From Perkinsus marinus ATCC 50983 (taxonomy: Eukaryota; Perkinsozoa; Perkinsida; Perkinsidae), in assembly GCF_000006405.1 (NCBI RefSeq), contig NW_003211409.1, positions 769,245-805,271 on the forward strand: a DNA stretch of 36,027 nt, in the 5' to 3' direction. Numbering within the stretch: the first letter of the stretch is position 1; every line of letters starts with the position of its first letter. The position numbers and the translations under genes were made by a program. This document shows positions 21,301-32,195 of the stretch, piece after piece. The notes under the pieces were generated by a model. That model was not told the origin of the DNA. It worked only from the letters and a program-made list of their open reading frames with translations, and did no database searches.

Positions 21301-22033
21301 TAGGGGTATCTACTCCGTGAACGAGAAGTGAGTCAGTCAGTAAGCTTCACTATCGGATCTATATGAAGTTCAGATATTCTTACGGATGGATGGGAATCTC
21401 TAACGGGATCTTCATTCTCTGTTACTTAAGATATCGGCCTACGCTGCAGATTCTGAATGTTCGAGAACCTAATTTACGAGGAAGCAAGTGTTATCACCAC
21501 CGTCAATGTCGAACTGTCAATGAACGTAAGTGTCGTGAGGGGATGTAATATTATCAGTTCAAGTTCACTTCTGGCGAATAGGCCCTCCATTTTGTTAACG
21601 CAAGCCTTAGAAAAACTCCGAGCGGTTGGAACTCTGTATGCCCTCCGATAGTTAGTGGTATTAATAGGGACTGACGGGCAATGCTCTGTCTAATAGACAA
21701 CTATGCGGAGTTACAACTGCAAAAGATAAAAACTGCGTAGCCGGTAGGTATTCCGACTATATAGCAGTAAAGACCGATGCGAAGCAATCGGCTTGGGGAA
21801 AAGCGAGAAGGCAGGATGAGACCGCGTCCCGTGACGCATCATACTGGCTCACTTCTTACTCATCCGTGCGCCTTGGGAAAGAGAATGTCTCGAACGACGT
21901 ATGTGTATGACATCAATCTTGAGTGATTATGTCAGGATCGTGAAAGAAAAATGCAACAGCTGAAACCGCGACAAAGAAGTCGAAAAAAAGGCAGAGGTGA
22001 TTAAGTTGGCTCTGCTCATCAAGTTGGCATCGC
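21300..22033. other. Region without recognised gene
   Basis: Only short open frames are present. Part of 21913-22000 could be a further 3' exon of the saposin-like gene: an alternative frame reading HLCLFFDFFVAV follows a possible GTGTCG donor at about 22050. This is weak. Confidence 0.35.
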
Positions 22034-22798
22034 TCAACCCAGTCGACACCTGCAGTGGTCCGAGTACTGCTTACACATGAAACTTGCATGCTGATAGCTA
22101 GGGACCAGTGCTTGCACCATACCACGACCAAACGCCTCGTCCGCGGAGAACCATTCACAAAAGTCATGCAATTCATGGTCCCTGCCCACGTGCCAGCAGG
22201 CAGCCTTCACCTTCTTGACAGAGTACGTTAGAATGGTGTTGCTGTAAGCGTAAACGCATTTCTTATAGTGCTCGAAAGAGACAGTCGGACAGAATCCTTC
22301 GACATCAGTGAGGATATCAGGCTGAGCAGGATTGAAGTAAGGGTTGAAGGCCTCAACGGGTGAGCAATCCTCCTTTCCAATACACATTGCGATGGCAAGC
22401 TGTTGGACTCGTACTTGCTGGAAGAGGTAACCACTGAGCTCCTTGTCGAACCTGCTGATCCTCGAGATGAACCTTCTGCAGAACTCTTGAACACCCGATG
22501 GGAGATGTCTTCTACTACGGCAACTCTCCTCGATCTTGCTCAGGAAGTATTTGTTGAGACGATGGCTATTGACCTTCCGACAGACCTCGCATGGAGAATG
22601 TTTTTTTTCTGAGACCTGCAGCCCGCGAATATCTTCGGATTCCAGGGTGGGTAGTTCGGTCAACTTAATACTCTCTAGAGCTTCGTTTTTAACCGAGTTC
22701 ACGAAGGCTTGGACGTCGATACCAGCTAGAGGATACTCGGACCCATGAACCGCTACACCAGCGATTGCAATAGTGACAAGCAGCATATAGTGACCCAT
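22034..22798 (-). CDS. Secreted protein with two saposin-B-type domains
   Basis: A single exon encodes 254 aa. Residues 1-19 (MGHYMLLVTIAIAGVAVHG) form a clear signal peptide. Domain 1 (about 68-150) has CEVC, then ESCRS, EFCRRF and MCIGKEDC. Domain 2 (about 170-250) has FCPTV, KKCVYAY, AACWHV, DFCEWF and MCKQYSDHC. Both fit the six-cysteine saposin-B pattern of small helical proteins that bind and perturb lipids or membranes. Secretion or delivery to a vacuole is likely, and a role in digestion or host interaction is inferred. The frame ends CRCRLG soon after the last domain cysteine. The start is the Met before the signal peptide. A young LTR element now ends about 105 bp upstream of the start codon. 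Confidence 0.82.
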   Translation of the reverse strand: MGHYMLLVTIAIAGVAVHGSEYPLAGIDVQAFVNSVKNEALESIKLTELPTLESEDIRGLQVSEKKHSPCEVCRKVNSHRLNKYFLSKIEESCRSRRHLPSGVQEFCRRFISRISRFDKELSGYLFQQVRVQQLAIAMCIGKEDCSPVEAFNPYFNPAQPDILTDVEGFCPTVSFEHYKKCVYAYSNTILTYSVKKVKAACWHVGRDHELHDFCEWFSADEAFGRGMVQALVPSYQHASFMCKQYSDHCRCRLG

Positions 22799-22858
22799 TT
22801 GGGCTACAGTGTCAGTTCAGAGCGTGGATGGCGAGATATGAGTGACGCTCGTATCATC

Positions 22859-22877
22859 GCGTCACATCATGTGACGC
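22859..22877. promoter_or_regulatory. Palindrome in the saposin-gene upstream region, 9-nt arms, 1-nt centre
   Basis: GCGTCACAT and ATGTGACGC flank a single C, 61-79 bp upstream of the saposin-gene start codon. Such dyad symmetry could bind a dimeric factor. Its core CACATCATGTG recurs in the longer palindrome at 35182-35206. The regulatory role is inference. Confidence 0.5.
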
Positions 22878-22902
22878 CGCGTCGCTCACGTTCCCTCCAT
22901 CT

Positions 22903-23304
22903 TGTGGTAGGAGGATCTGCCCACCCCTGTTGGCCAGTCTGTTAGCTGCACTGTATCGATTGTTCGCTATATGTAAATCGACTCCGTTCGGCCATTGTCA
23001 GCTACCTTTTTGTTGTCGTCCGCCTGTGCGGCCCTGCCTGTGCGGAATAGACAGTATAAGGCGAGCGCGAGAGCCTTATCCGTAGCTAACGTGTGCATGC
23101 GTCAAACGATCGATTGCATTCAGAGTCTTTAGAGAGATTCTTTTGAGGATTACTGTTGGCACTCCTGCCAACCTTGTCGACCGCAGCTAAGTATTATCTT
23201 ATACCCGTATCTACCCTTTGGATTGTGTTGCCAGAGTCACTAGCATCGACTACCTATAGTATCAATCGACGACCCGATCACGACTTCGAGTATATCCGTC
23301 CACA
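22903..23304 (+). repeat. 5' LTR of the Ty3/Gypsy element
   Basis: 402 bp, starting TGTGGTAGGAGG and ending ATCCGTCCACA, matching 31790-32191 with two substitutions. Confidence 0.95.
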
Positions 23305-23311
23305 TCTTTTC

Positions 23312-23320
23312 TGGTAGCAG
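23312..23320 (+). other. Primer-binding site, initiator-Met tRNA type
   Basis: TGGTAGCAG lies 7 nt after the LTR. It is complementary to the CTGCTACCA 3' end typical of eukaryotic initiator methionine tRNA, the primer used by many LTR elements. Confidence 0.65.
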
Positions 23321-23667
23321 CTCCTTGTTAACTTACTGTGACTTATTGGTACTGGTACGATGGTTAATGGTTCTGGTTCTGGTTCTGGTCCTGGTGTTGT
23401 CCCTGGCCCTGAGGGAGGTTCCTCGGGAAGCCTCAACCGTGAAGACGGTTTCGTAGACCCGGCCGCTGAAGGTGAGAGGGCGGCCCGGGAGTGTGCAGAC
23501 AAGGGTGGCAACGACGATTTATGTGCTTGGGCCCGTAACATGGCTGAGGACTCCTCAGTGAGGAGACCGCTCGCCGACATAACGAGACTATCAAGACTAC
23601 CTGCCAAGCCGTTGGTTCCCACAAGGACTCCTCTTCGTCTGAGCCATGTGAGACGTCGATCCCCCCT

Positions 23668-24545
23668 GTGCACGCGTACGGCGGCCTGCCGACCGTGATG
23701 CAAGTTTCGGCCCCTATGCCGGAGAAGTATGATGGAACAGGGGATTTACGATTGTGGTTTCGGCGTTACGAGAATTGTGGCCAGGCAGTAGGATGGTCAG
23801 AGGGGGCGATGGCGGCCCACCTTGGTGGCTATCTTGCTGGCCAATTCTTTGAGTGTTGGGAGAAGAACGCTAAATGTGGCCCCTATCGACAAGGAAAGGC
23901 ACTGCTACTCGATCTCTTCGACCGACGTGTGGCCGATCAGTCATTGGAGCGGTTCTATGCAACAAAGTGGGACCGCAAGTCCAAAATTGGCCTGTTTGTG
24001 ACGAAGCTCTTTACGACCATCGATGAGTACAACGCCACACTGCCCGCGGCCGAACAATCGTCTGATAAGACGAGAGGGCGTATGGTATTGGACCGCCTCG
24101 TAGCCAATGTCTCCGGGGGAGCGAAGACGGCCTTGAGGAATAAGAAACCCTCTACGGTAGCAGATATGTGCAGGATTGTAGAGGACCACACTCACTCCGA
24201 GGACACTCAAGAAAAGGCAAAACAGCCTCCTCAAGCCGCGGTGGCCGCAGAAATGATCCTTCCGGATACTATGAGAGCATTTACTGAGACTATGCAGGCG
24301 GTCATCCAAGAGATCAAAGGGTTGAAGACGACTTTCCCGGGCGATGCCCAAGGAAAGGGGAAGGGGGTGAGAAGGCTACCGCCGGTGAAGAAGTGTCCTA
24401 TTTGTCAAGGTGGTCATTATGTCTTCCACTGCCCGGAGAAGAAATATGAGAAAGGGTGCTTTCTTTGTGGCCAGAACGAGCACAGGGTACGTAGTTGCCC
24501 GCAGTTAAAGAATAAGGTCTCGGCGGGAAACGAGGAGGGCGGCCG
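23668..24545 (+). mobile_element. Gag region of the Ty3/Gypsy element
   Basis: A capsid-like helical region (RLWFRRYENCGQAVGW) is followed near the end by two zinc knuckles: CPICQGGHYVFHC (C-x2-C-x3-H-x4-C) and CFLCGQNEHRVRSC (canonical C-x2-C-x4-H-x4-C). A Gly/Ser/Pro-rich open stretch precedes it from 23360 and may belong to the leader or to gag. Confidence 0.85.
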
Positions 24546-24599
24546 CTAAGCAGCCCGCGGTCGCCTCCAGAAGATACGGTCCTCTATCCTATCGGTGGA

Positions 24600-27500
24600 G
24601 ATCGAGGACTATTTCTGCTCACCGATTTTATTTCTCCTCATGGTCAGTGGCGAGGTCTATTTCGTGCCTTGGTGGACACTGGCTGCTGTGCCACCTTGGT
24701 ATCTCTGTCTCAGCTGCCTGAAGGTCTCACAGTGCAGCCTGTGGATGGATGTCAGTTGCTGACCGTAGACAAGTCCGAATTTGCCATTGTCGGCACCGTT
24801 AATCTTGATTTCTTTGTATATGAGTCTGCGGAGGCGGCGACAGCCTCTTATTTGGCTCGTCGCCAGGATTCTCCCAAGGGACTCCGATGTACCATGTCTG
24901 TGTACGTTTGCGATTCGTTGGCCTTTCCGATTATCTTGGGCCATGACTTTTTACGACATTTTGGGTTCAACGTGCTCTACGAGCAGAACCCGGTAGAGTT
25001 GAGGAGTAGTACGGCCCGGAACGCGGGACCGGCTGCTCCATATGCGTTCGACTTGGGCTCAGCCAATGCGCTGAGATGGGAGATGGATACTGTTCGAGTG
25101 GGAGATAGCTTTGCCGTGCCGTATGGCGGGACCCAGACGACATCCCGGCAGGGGAGGAGTCTAATGGGGAGGGCGGCTCGTGACCCGAATGAGAATTCCG
25201 GTCAGGGCAGCCTTTCGCCGAGGCAGAAGGCAACCGTCTCTACTCAGACAGGAAGGCGTCGGGAGTTAATTAACTGGGGGCGAGAGCTCCTTGAGTGTGT
25301 GGGTGGGGAAAGCGTAAATAGTTCGGCAGCCTTGGGGTTTGCCAGATGGGGAAGATGTGATGTGGCCTGTCAGACTGAGATAGAAAGCGATTCGGCTTGC
25401 GCACCTCGAGAGGAGGGGCAGCCAGATTTTGGAATCGCAAAGCATAATATGCTTAGCATATAGAGGGACGGCCCACTCGGGATGAGTGGGATAGGTTACT
25501 GGATGATTTTCAAACTATTTTGAATGACCCCGTCCGATCCGTCTATGCTATGGCCGCCCAACCCCAGGTACAGCCCCTCACCGATGAGGACTTGGCTCAG
25601 CAAGGGCTGAAGGTCCCTGGTGGAGGACAGATTCGGTCGTTTGCTCCAACTCAGCTGCCAACGGGTGCTATTCTGACCGCCCCAGATAAGTGGCCTCCTC
25701 CTGGTTGTGATATGAACGAGCTCGACGACGACGATATTGCGGGTGCAATGCGCTTTGCCATCCCAGACTTCCGTGCCGAGGAGAGACAGCTCCCTGAGAT
25801 TGATAGAGAAAGGCCCCCTGAGGCCTTTCCAGGCACTCTGCGAGAAGTTTGGTCAGCTATTTTCCCTTCGGCCCGGACAATGCGATAAGGTACAGCACCG
25901 GGTGAATACTCATGACGACACCCCGGTGGTGGAGCGAGTCCGGCCCGTACCCCATAAGTGGCGGGAAGATATTGAGGCTCAGCTTCGGGAGATGGAGGAA
26001 CTCGGGGTCATCAAAAGGTCTACATCGGCCTGGCGATTTCCCTGTGTTTATGTCCCTAAGAAGAATGGGAAGGTTCGCATGTGTGTAGACTACCGCAAGT
26101 TAAATCAGGCCTGTCACACAGAAGCGTATCCAGTACCGAGGCCTGACGACGTCCAGGAGCACCTTTGTCGTGCCAGGGTGTTCTCTACCCTAGATCTGCA
26201 TAGTGGGTATTGGCAACTGCCGGTGAGGCCCGAGGATCAGCACAAGACGGCTTTTTGCCCAGGGCCTGGGTTCCCTTTGTATGAATGGTGTCGCATGCCG
26301 TTCGGCCTGGCTTCGGCCCCGGCCACCTTCCAAAGGTTAATGGATATGGTGTTAGGACACCTGCCGTATATTCGGGTGTACCTGGACGATGTCCTCGTGT
26401 TCAGCCGGAGTTATGAGGAACATTTACGGCATCTGCAAGAAGTGTTCCGCTTGCTTCAAGAAGCTAACCTGACGATTGCCGGAGATAAGTCACTTATCAT
26501 AAGTGTGAGATTGGCCGTTCAGAGGTTACCTACCTTGGGCACGTCTTCAATGATAAGGGTATGACCCCGGATGCGGCCAAGGTCGAAGCAATACTTCGTT
26601 GGCCTGTCCCTACAACGGCCAGCGAATTGAGGTCGTTTGTCGGCCTGGCTGGGTATTATCGACATTTTGTTAGCCATTTCTCTTCGGTGGTGTGGCCTCT
26701 ATATGCCTTAGAGTCCGCCTGTAAGAAGGAAAAGAGTAACAGCCTCTTGGGTAAGTGGAAGGAAGAGCACGATGCGGCTTTCCTACACTTGAAGTGTGGC
26801 CTAGCGTCCTTGCCGGCCTTGGCTTACCCCGACTTCGAGCAACCTTTCCAGTTGGTTACGGACGCCTCCGACTACGCCATTGGTGCAGTATTGGAACAGC
26901 AAGGGAGGCCTCTGGCTTTCTACAGCCAGGCGCTTTCTGGTGCACAGTTGAGGTGGCCTGTTTATGAGAAGGAGGCCTATGCGATATTCAAGGCGTTGGA
27001 CCACTTTCGTACGTTCCTTTTGGGTTACCCTCTAGATTTGATCGTATTATCCGATCACCGGCCTTTGCAATGGATAACAACCTCCAATTCAGCCAAAGTT
27101 CAGCGTTGGCTACTGGCAATGAGCCAGTATCCTTCACTGTACGATATGTGGAGGGAAAGGCCAATAAGGCTGCCGACGCGCTCTCGAGGTTACGGACTAC
27201 GGCCCCAACGAACGAGTTCTGCAAGAACTGCCGCCTGCACCGGCCGCAGCCGCTGTTCCCTGGGACGATGACGATATACCGTGGCCCTTCCCTCGATTGC
27301 CAGCAAGTTGTCGACCGGCCTGCGTATTGTCTATTGCCGAGCACTGGTCCAAGGAGGATATCGGGCGACAGCAGGATGACGACCCCATTATTGCGGAGGT
27401 GAGGGAGCGACGTCGAAGCCCCCAACCACTGTCAAGGATGGAGTTCAAAATACCCCCACTTCGACCATACAAGAAGTTATGGAATGTGTTGGATGTTACA

Positions 27501-28650
27501 GATGGTATCTTGGTACGGTTGGCTCACTTCCTGCCCGAGGACGAGGCGAGATGGGTCCCGGTGATAGCGTCTTCCAGCCGGCAGACACTCATGCAGCACT
27601 TCCACGAACATGATGGCCATTTTGGACGAGACCGAAACCTGGAGAAGTTACGGCGACTGTGTTGCTGGCCTACTTTGGCTGAAGATGTTGCCGAGCATGT
27701 AGCAGCCTGCCGGGAATGTCAGATCGCTAAGGGGCATCGGCCACCTATCGGTCCTGCGATGCCTTTACCGGTTGGTACTCCCTGGAGAACCGTGGCTGTT
27801 GACTTCCTCACGGTGGCCCCCGCGTCTGATGGTATCTCCAAGCTACTGGTGGTGGTAGACCACTTCACGAAATGGGCTGATGCATATCCTGTGAGAGGAG
27901 AGTCAGCCGAAGAGGCAGCCAGATGTTTGTTGCATTTGTTTTCTATCTTCGGCCCTCCTCAACGGTTGCTCTCGGACCAAGGTCCAGCTTTTGAGAGTCA
28001 GTTGTTCTTAAAAGTCTTACAGTTGCTCGGTGTGACGAAAGCGAGAACCAGTGTGTATCATCCATGTGCCAATGGGGCCGTGGAGAGGTTCAACGCTACG
28101 ATTTTAGGCCTGTTGAGAACTCATGTGTCTTCGGGAAATTGGAAGCAGTGGTTACGGCCTTTGTTGTGGTCGTACAATACCTCGGTGCACAGCAGCACGG
28201 GGTATAGCCCGTTCTACTTGATGTTCAATCGGGAGTCTCGATGCTCCTTCCTGCCTTCTTTTGATCAGTACACAGAGTTTTTGTTTGATCCTGCAGGCTA
28301 CGACGAACATGCGTCCTTCGTCAAGGCCCGACTAGCAGATATTGTCGACCAGTGGGTCGTCAGCCGCTCGTCAGCCCATCGTCAACAAGCTAGGGCTGGT
28401 CGTCAGCAGAGACGTGTATTCTATGTCGGTCAACGGGTCATGCTGAGAATATTCCGAACGGCGATTCCCGGTCACAAGCTCCTGCCTCGCTGGCAACCTA
28501 ATTGGTATGTGTTGAAGTTTGTCCCGGGCACGAATGAAAAGACGGTGGTATTACGTCGATGGCCAGATATGGCAGAGAAAGTCATCTCTATTGATCATGT
28601 GATCAACGACCCTCTGCAACCGGAGCATGTCCCGGCCGAACTCGGTATTG
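24600..28650 (+). mobile_element. Pol region: protease, reverse transcriptase, RNase H, integrase
   Basis: Protease at about 24.65-25.0 kb shows VDTGCCATLVS and ILGHDFL. Reverse transcriptase at about 25.9-26.56 kb shows LDLHSGYWQLPV, MPFGLASAPATFQ and the YLDDVLVFS active site. RNase H at about 26.8-27.2 kb shows LVTDASDYAIGAVLEQ. Integrase at about 27.55-28.6 kb shows an HHCC zinc module (HEHDGHFGRDRN, CRECQIAKG), then VAVDFLTVAP, LLSDQGPAFES and GAVERFNA, the D,D,E core. Confidence 0.9.
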
Positions 28651-29460
28651 CTCGTCAACGACCAACTCCAGCACGAGAAGCCCCGACTATTCCCGAGTTC
28701 CCGTTTGGGGACGACCGAGGAAGACCGGAACCGCCACCTTCTTTGGCCCCGAATATACCACCTGCACCCCGAGAAGAAGCTTCCTCGATTAACGATGAGT
28801 ATGAGCCTATTTCTGAGGTTTTTGATGACTATGACGTTGCCCCAACGGTCGAACAACATGATGCTGGGGAGGAGCCGTGTAGGCATCCTTCTCTGTTTGA
28901 AGAGGCTGACCTGCCAGAGGTGCAGCCCGATGGTTCGAGACTCCCAGCTTTGGAGTCTCCGCTGGAAGTGCCACTCCAGCCGCTAAACCTTGAGGGTGAG
29001 AATGCTGCTCCTGTTGCTCATGAGAGCAACGATGATCGCCACTCTGTTACATGTGTTCTGGGAAGCCCCCGGGGCTCAGAGTATACTGCCCTAGAGGACA
29101 CTTCAGAGGTTGCCGAGATTGACTACGACGATTCTCACCCCCTGATCCAACACGGCCCCGAGATAGCCGTGGAGGGTAACAATTTTCCGCAGAGTCACGC
29201 TGTGCTCCCCCCTGCACCTTTTGCACAGGACCCTGCTGTCTGTCCTCATGATGGAGGTAATCCTCAGGTCGGACTGGTTCCGACCACGACGATGATCCCC
29301 GATGATGCCAACGGCTTTCAAACTAGCCAGATTGGTCAGGTTAGTTCTCGACGTTCAGCACGAACTAGGTATCAGACGACCTTTTTCAGTCCTGACCATT
29401 ATGGCCAGGATGGCTCCTATTCTTCCTCGACTACTCAGATGCCTACTCGTGGCTCTGAGT
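28650..29460 (+). mobile_element. Long C-terminal extension of integrase
   Basis: After the integrase core the same reading continues for about 270 residues rich in Pro, Glu, Asp and Ser (FGDDRGRPEPPPSLAP, YEPISEVFDDYDVAPT). No chromodomain was recognised. The acidic, low-complexity make-up suggests a disordered tail, possibly for chromatin tethering; that is inference. Confidence 0.6.
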
Positions 29461-29877
29461 AGGGGGAGGGAGGAGAGAATGTAGTGTAGTGTAGAGCCGG
29501 CTGAGTTGTTGTTGTTATTGCATGCATGTATTCGATTTGGGCCCCGTTATTTTGATCATTTTGACGTTTTACTGCTGCTGGGATTTTGTCGCGGATTATG
29601 TCGGCCTGATCAACCGGCGTGATTCGTCGACTGCCAGTGTGTAGTTTGTGTTAGCTTTAGCAACTGTTCGGGGAACGTGAGACCCGGATAGGAGCGATGG
29701 CTGAGTATGTTGCGTCCCTTGATATTCGGGATGCCTGGTTAAAGGTCACGACTTTGGCCTCCTGATGAGTTCTTTCGGGAACCGTGTTGCTTCCTCTGCT
29801 ATTAGGGAAGCTCGATTCAAGGCCCGATTTTGGCCTTCTGATGAATTGCACTCATCTGACTTCCTTCGGGAACCGAA

Positions 29878-31665
29878 TTGTCCCAGGATTGGTGCCGATT
29901 TCGACACTGGTCAGGGACGATGACATCTGATGAGGTATTGGTCAACCACGACAACGACGAGATTTGGTTGGTCGACAGTGCTTGTTTGGGGAGACTTCCC
30001 CCTACCGACGGCTCGGACGACGTTCACTTGGTATATATTCATGCTGGCCATGGCAGTTTGATGGTCTTTGAACGCTGTCGTACTAAACGTTGGCCATCTG
30101 TTGTCGTGGAAGGTGACCCACCGTTTGTCTTTGTGGAGGCTACGTGTCCGTCCAGCGGTCTATTGGATGACCTGTTGGGTGAACTGTATCGTACTGCGAA
30201 GCCTTCTCCGAGACGTAATTTGCCGCTGTCTGGGACTATGGACCGGGGCTCGGCCCAAGGGTTTCACGGGCCGATCACGCCTCTTAGAACTACTGGGGAT
30301 TCGGCCTGCTCCAAGGATGGTCCTAGCTCACTTTCCTCACCAGAGTCTACTGCCGTCTCTGGGGACGTATGGAAGGATACGGTCGAAAGTTTCCGCCAGG
30401 TTCTAGAGGAAGAAGTGAGCCCCTCGGCCTTCGTGTTCGTAGTCCCACCTGAAGTTGCGACCGCTGTCTCCAGCCTGTTGGAAGAGATTGGAGCTTGGGA
30501 GCAAGCCCGTATGTTCCCTGTCGAAGGTCTACTGGCCTGTATGAGTTCGACAACTCTTACGGTGAGATCGGTAGTCAACGACCAGCTCCTCGAGAAAGAA
30601 AATGACGGTTTGGAGAAGCGTTCGTTAGAGGTGCGTTCTTCCGAAGATTGTCCTGTGGCTTCGATTACCTCGCCTAGAAGACGTTCTTCCAAGGATTTTG
30701 ACTGGAGCACTGATCAAGTTCTGCAACGAGCTGGTGTTCCTCACCCTGGCTGGGGTGATGCTCTGAAACCCCGGCCTGATGTACGGTTTAATGATGTAGT
30801 CGCACGCTCTTCGGCCCGGTCTGGTCGTGGAGACGTGTGGTGGTTATACGACGACGATATTAAGGTCACGGATCCTACCGAGCTTGAAGACCTTAAGGAT
30901 TTCTGGAAAGGTTTCCCATCTGCCTGTAGAGGTCTAGCGGAAGACGCTGAGTTGGTGATCAACCACCCTTTATGTGCCGGCCAGATCCCCGCTTGGGGCT
31001 GTGATGTCTCTGGCAAGATGCTCTTCCTTAGTGAGCTGCTTGCTGGCCCGAGAGTGTGGAGGAAGGATGGTAACGTTTGGCCCGAGCCTTACTTGGTTGC
31101 GGCCAACGGTATTTTGAGATGGCTGAGATCTGCCTCAGTTCCTGCTCTAGCCGTCTTCTACCACTGTGAAGGAGGGCACATAGATGGCCCGGTAAGGAAT
31201 GATTGCTCGGTATTATGTTGCTGTCAGCGTCATTGCGAGCGAGCTCTACATCAAGTTCAACGTTTGGCCCGGGTTATGCCTCTCCGGCCCGATGGTATGG
31301 TCTTCGTTGCCCGTTCTCTTCGTGCTTTTCTGCCCGTGATGAAGGATGAGCTTGGTCGTGATAGTGGTCCTCGTAAGCCTGAAGCCCTAGTCCAGCACAT
31401 CTACAAGTACGAGGCCGTTCGCGCAAGAGAGGGAGTACAGCCATTCCCTAACGAAGAAGCCTTCCCTTGGCCTGAGGTCTACTCCGACATCAAGCCTGAC
31501 GAATGGTTTTATGCACCTGAGACTGATGACGCCCGCCGCCAGCTGTGTCGTGAACAGTTGGCTGGCCCGTATTCGTTGAACTCCTGGTGGAGGTGGGATC
31601 CTAAGATCGAGCTCGAGGACGTGTCCAATTGGGTTTTGAATCGCTATAAGTCTGTCGGCCCTTAG
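29878..31665 (+). mobile_element. Extra sense-strand ORF between pol and the 3' LTR, unknown function
   Basis: About 595 codons lie where errantivirus-like elements carry env, but no signal peptide, membrane segment or fusion-type motif is visible. Seen instead are a Ser-rich middle, a Trp-rich C-terminal half (WWRWDPKIELEDVSNW, FPWPEVYSDIKPDEWF) and a Cys/His cluster (YHCEGGH, NDCSVLCCCQRHC) that could bind metal. The frame is long, intact-looking and shares the element's base composition. It may be an accessory protein gained by this lineage. Confidence 0.7.
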
Positions 31666-31778
31666 CTGTTGTACACAGCCTGTGGCCAGTTATTGCTGCT
31701 ATCCACTGCTAGCTAGATGATTATTTCTGCTGCCATTTGATTTTTCATTACGTTATTTCCTCACTGCGCCAGATTTAC

Positions 31779-31789
31779 AGGGGACGAGA
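31779..31789 (+). other. Polypurine tract before the 3' LTR
   Basis: The run AGGGGACGAGA directly abuts the 3' LTR, as expected of the plus-strand primer site, with one pyrimidine inside. Confidence 0.55.
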
Positions 31790-32191
31790 TGTGGTAGGAG
31801 GATCTGCCCACCCCTGTTGGCCAGTCTGTTAGCTGCACTGTATCGATTGTTCGCTATATGTAAATCGACTCCGTTCGGCCATTGTCAGCTACCTTTTTGT
31901 TGTCGTCCGCCTGTGCGGCCCTGCCTGTGCGGAATAGACAGTATAAGGCGAGCGCGAGAGCCTTATCCGTAGCTAACGTGTGCATGCGTCAAACGATCGA
32001 TTGCATTCAGAGTCTCTAGAGAGATTCTTTTGAGGATTACTGTTGGCACTCCTGCCAACCTTGTCGACCGCTGCTAAGTATTATCTTATACCCGTATCTA
32101 CCCTTTGGATTGTGTTGCCAGAGTCACTAGCATCGACTACCTATAGTATCAATCGACGACCCGATCACGACTTCGAGTATATCCGTCCACA
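31790..32191 (+). repeat. 3' LTR of the Ty3/Gypsy element
   Basis: 402 bp, TG...CA, two differences from the 5' LTR. It is followed by the ATCT target duplication and then at once by the edge of an older element. Confidence 0.95.
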
Positions 32192-32195
32192 ATCT

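Larger units (their letters stand above)
22903..32191 (+). mobile_element. Ty3/Gypsy LTR retrotransposon, young, close to whole
   Basis: A 9289-bp element lies between identical-length LTRs (TG...CA), with ATCT at both outer edges (22899-22902 and 32192-32195) as a 4-bp target duplication. The order on the plus strand is LTR, primer-binding site, gag, protease, reverse transcriptase, RNase H, integrase, an extra ORF, a purine tract and LTR. RT before integrase marks the Ty3/Gypsy class. The LTRs differ at 2 of 402 sites, so the insertion is recent. All domains are recognisable; the coding part shows about three or four frame changes, some of which may be natural read-through for the family. 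Confidence 0.92.
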
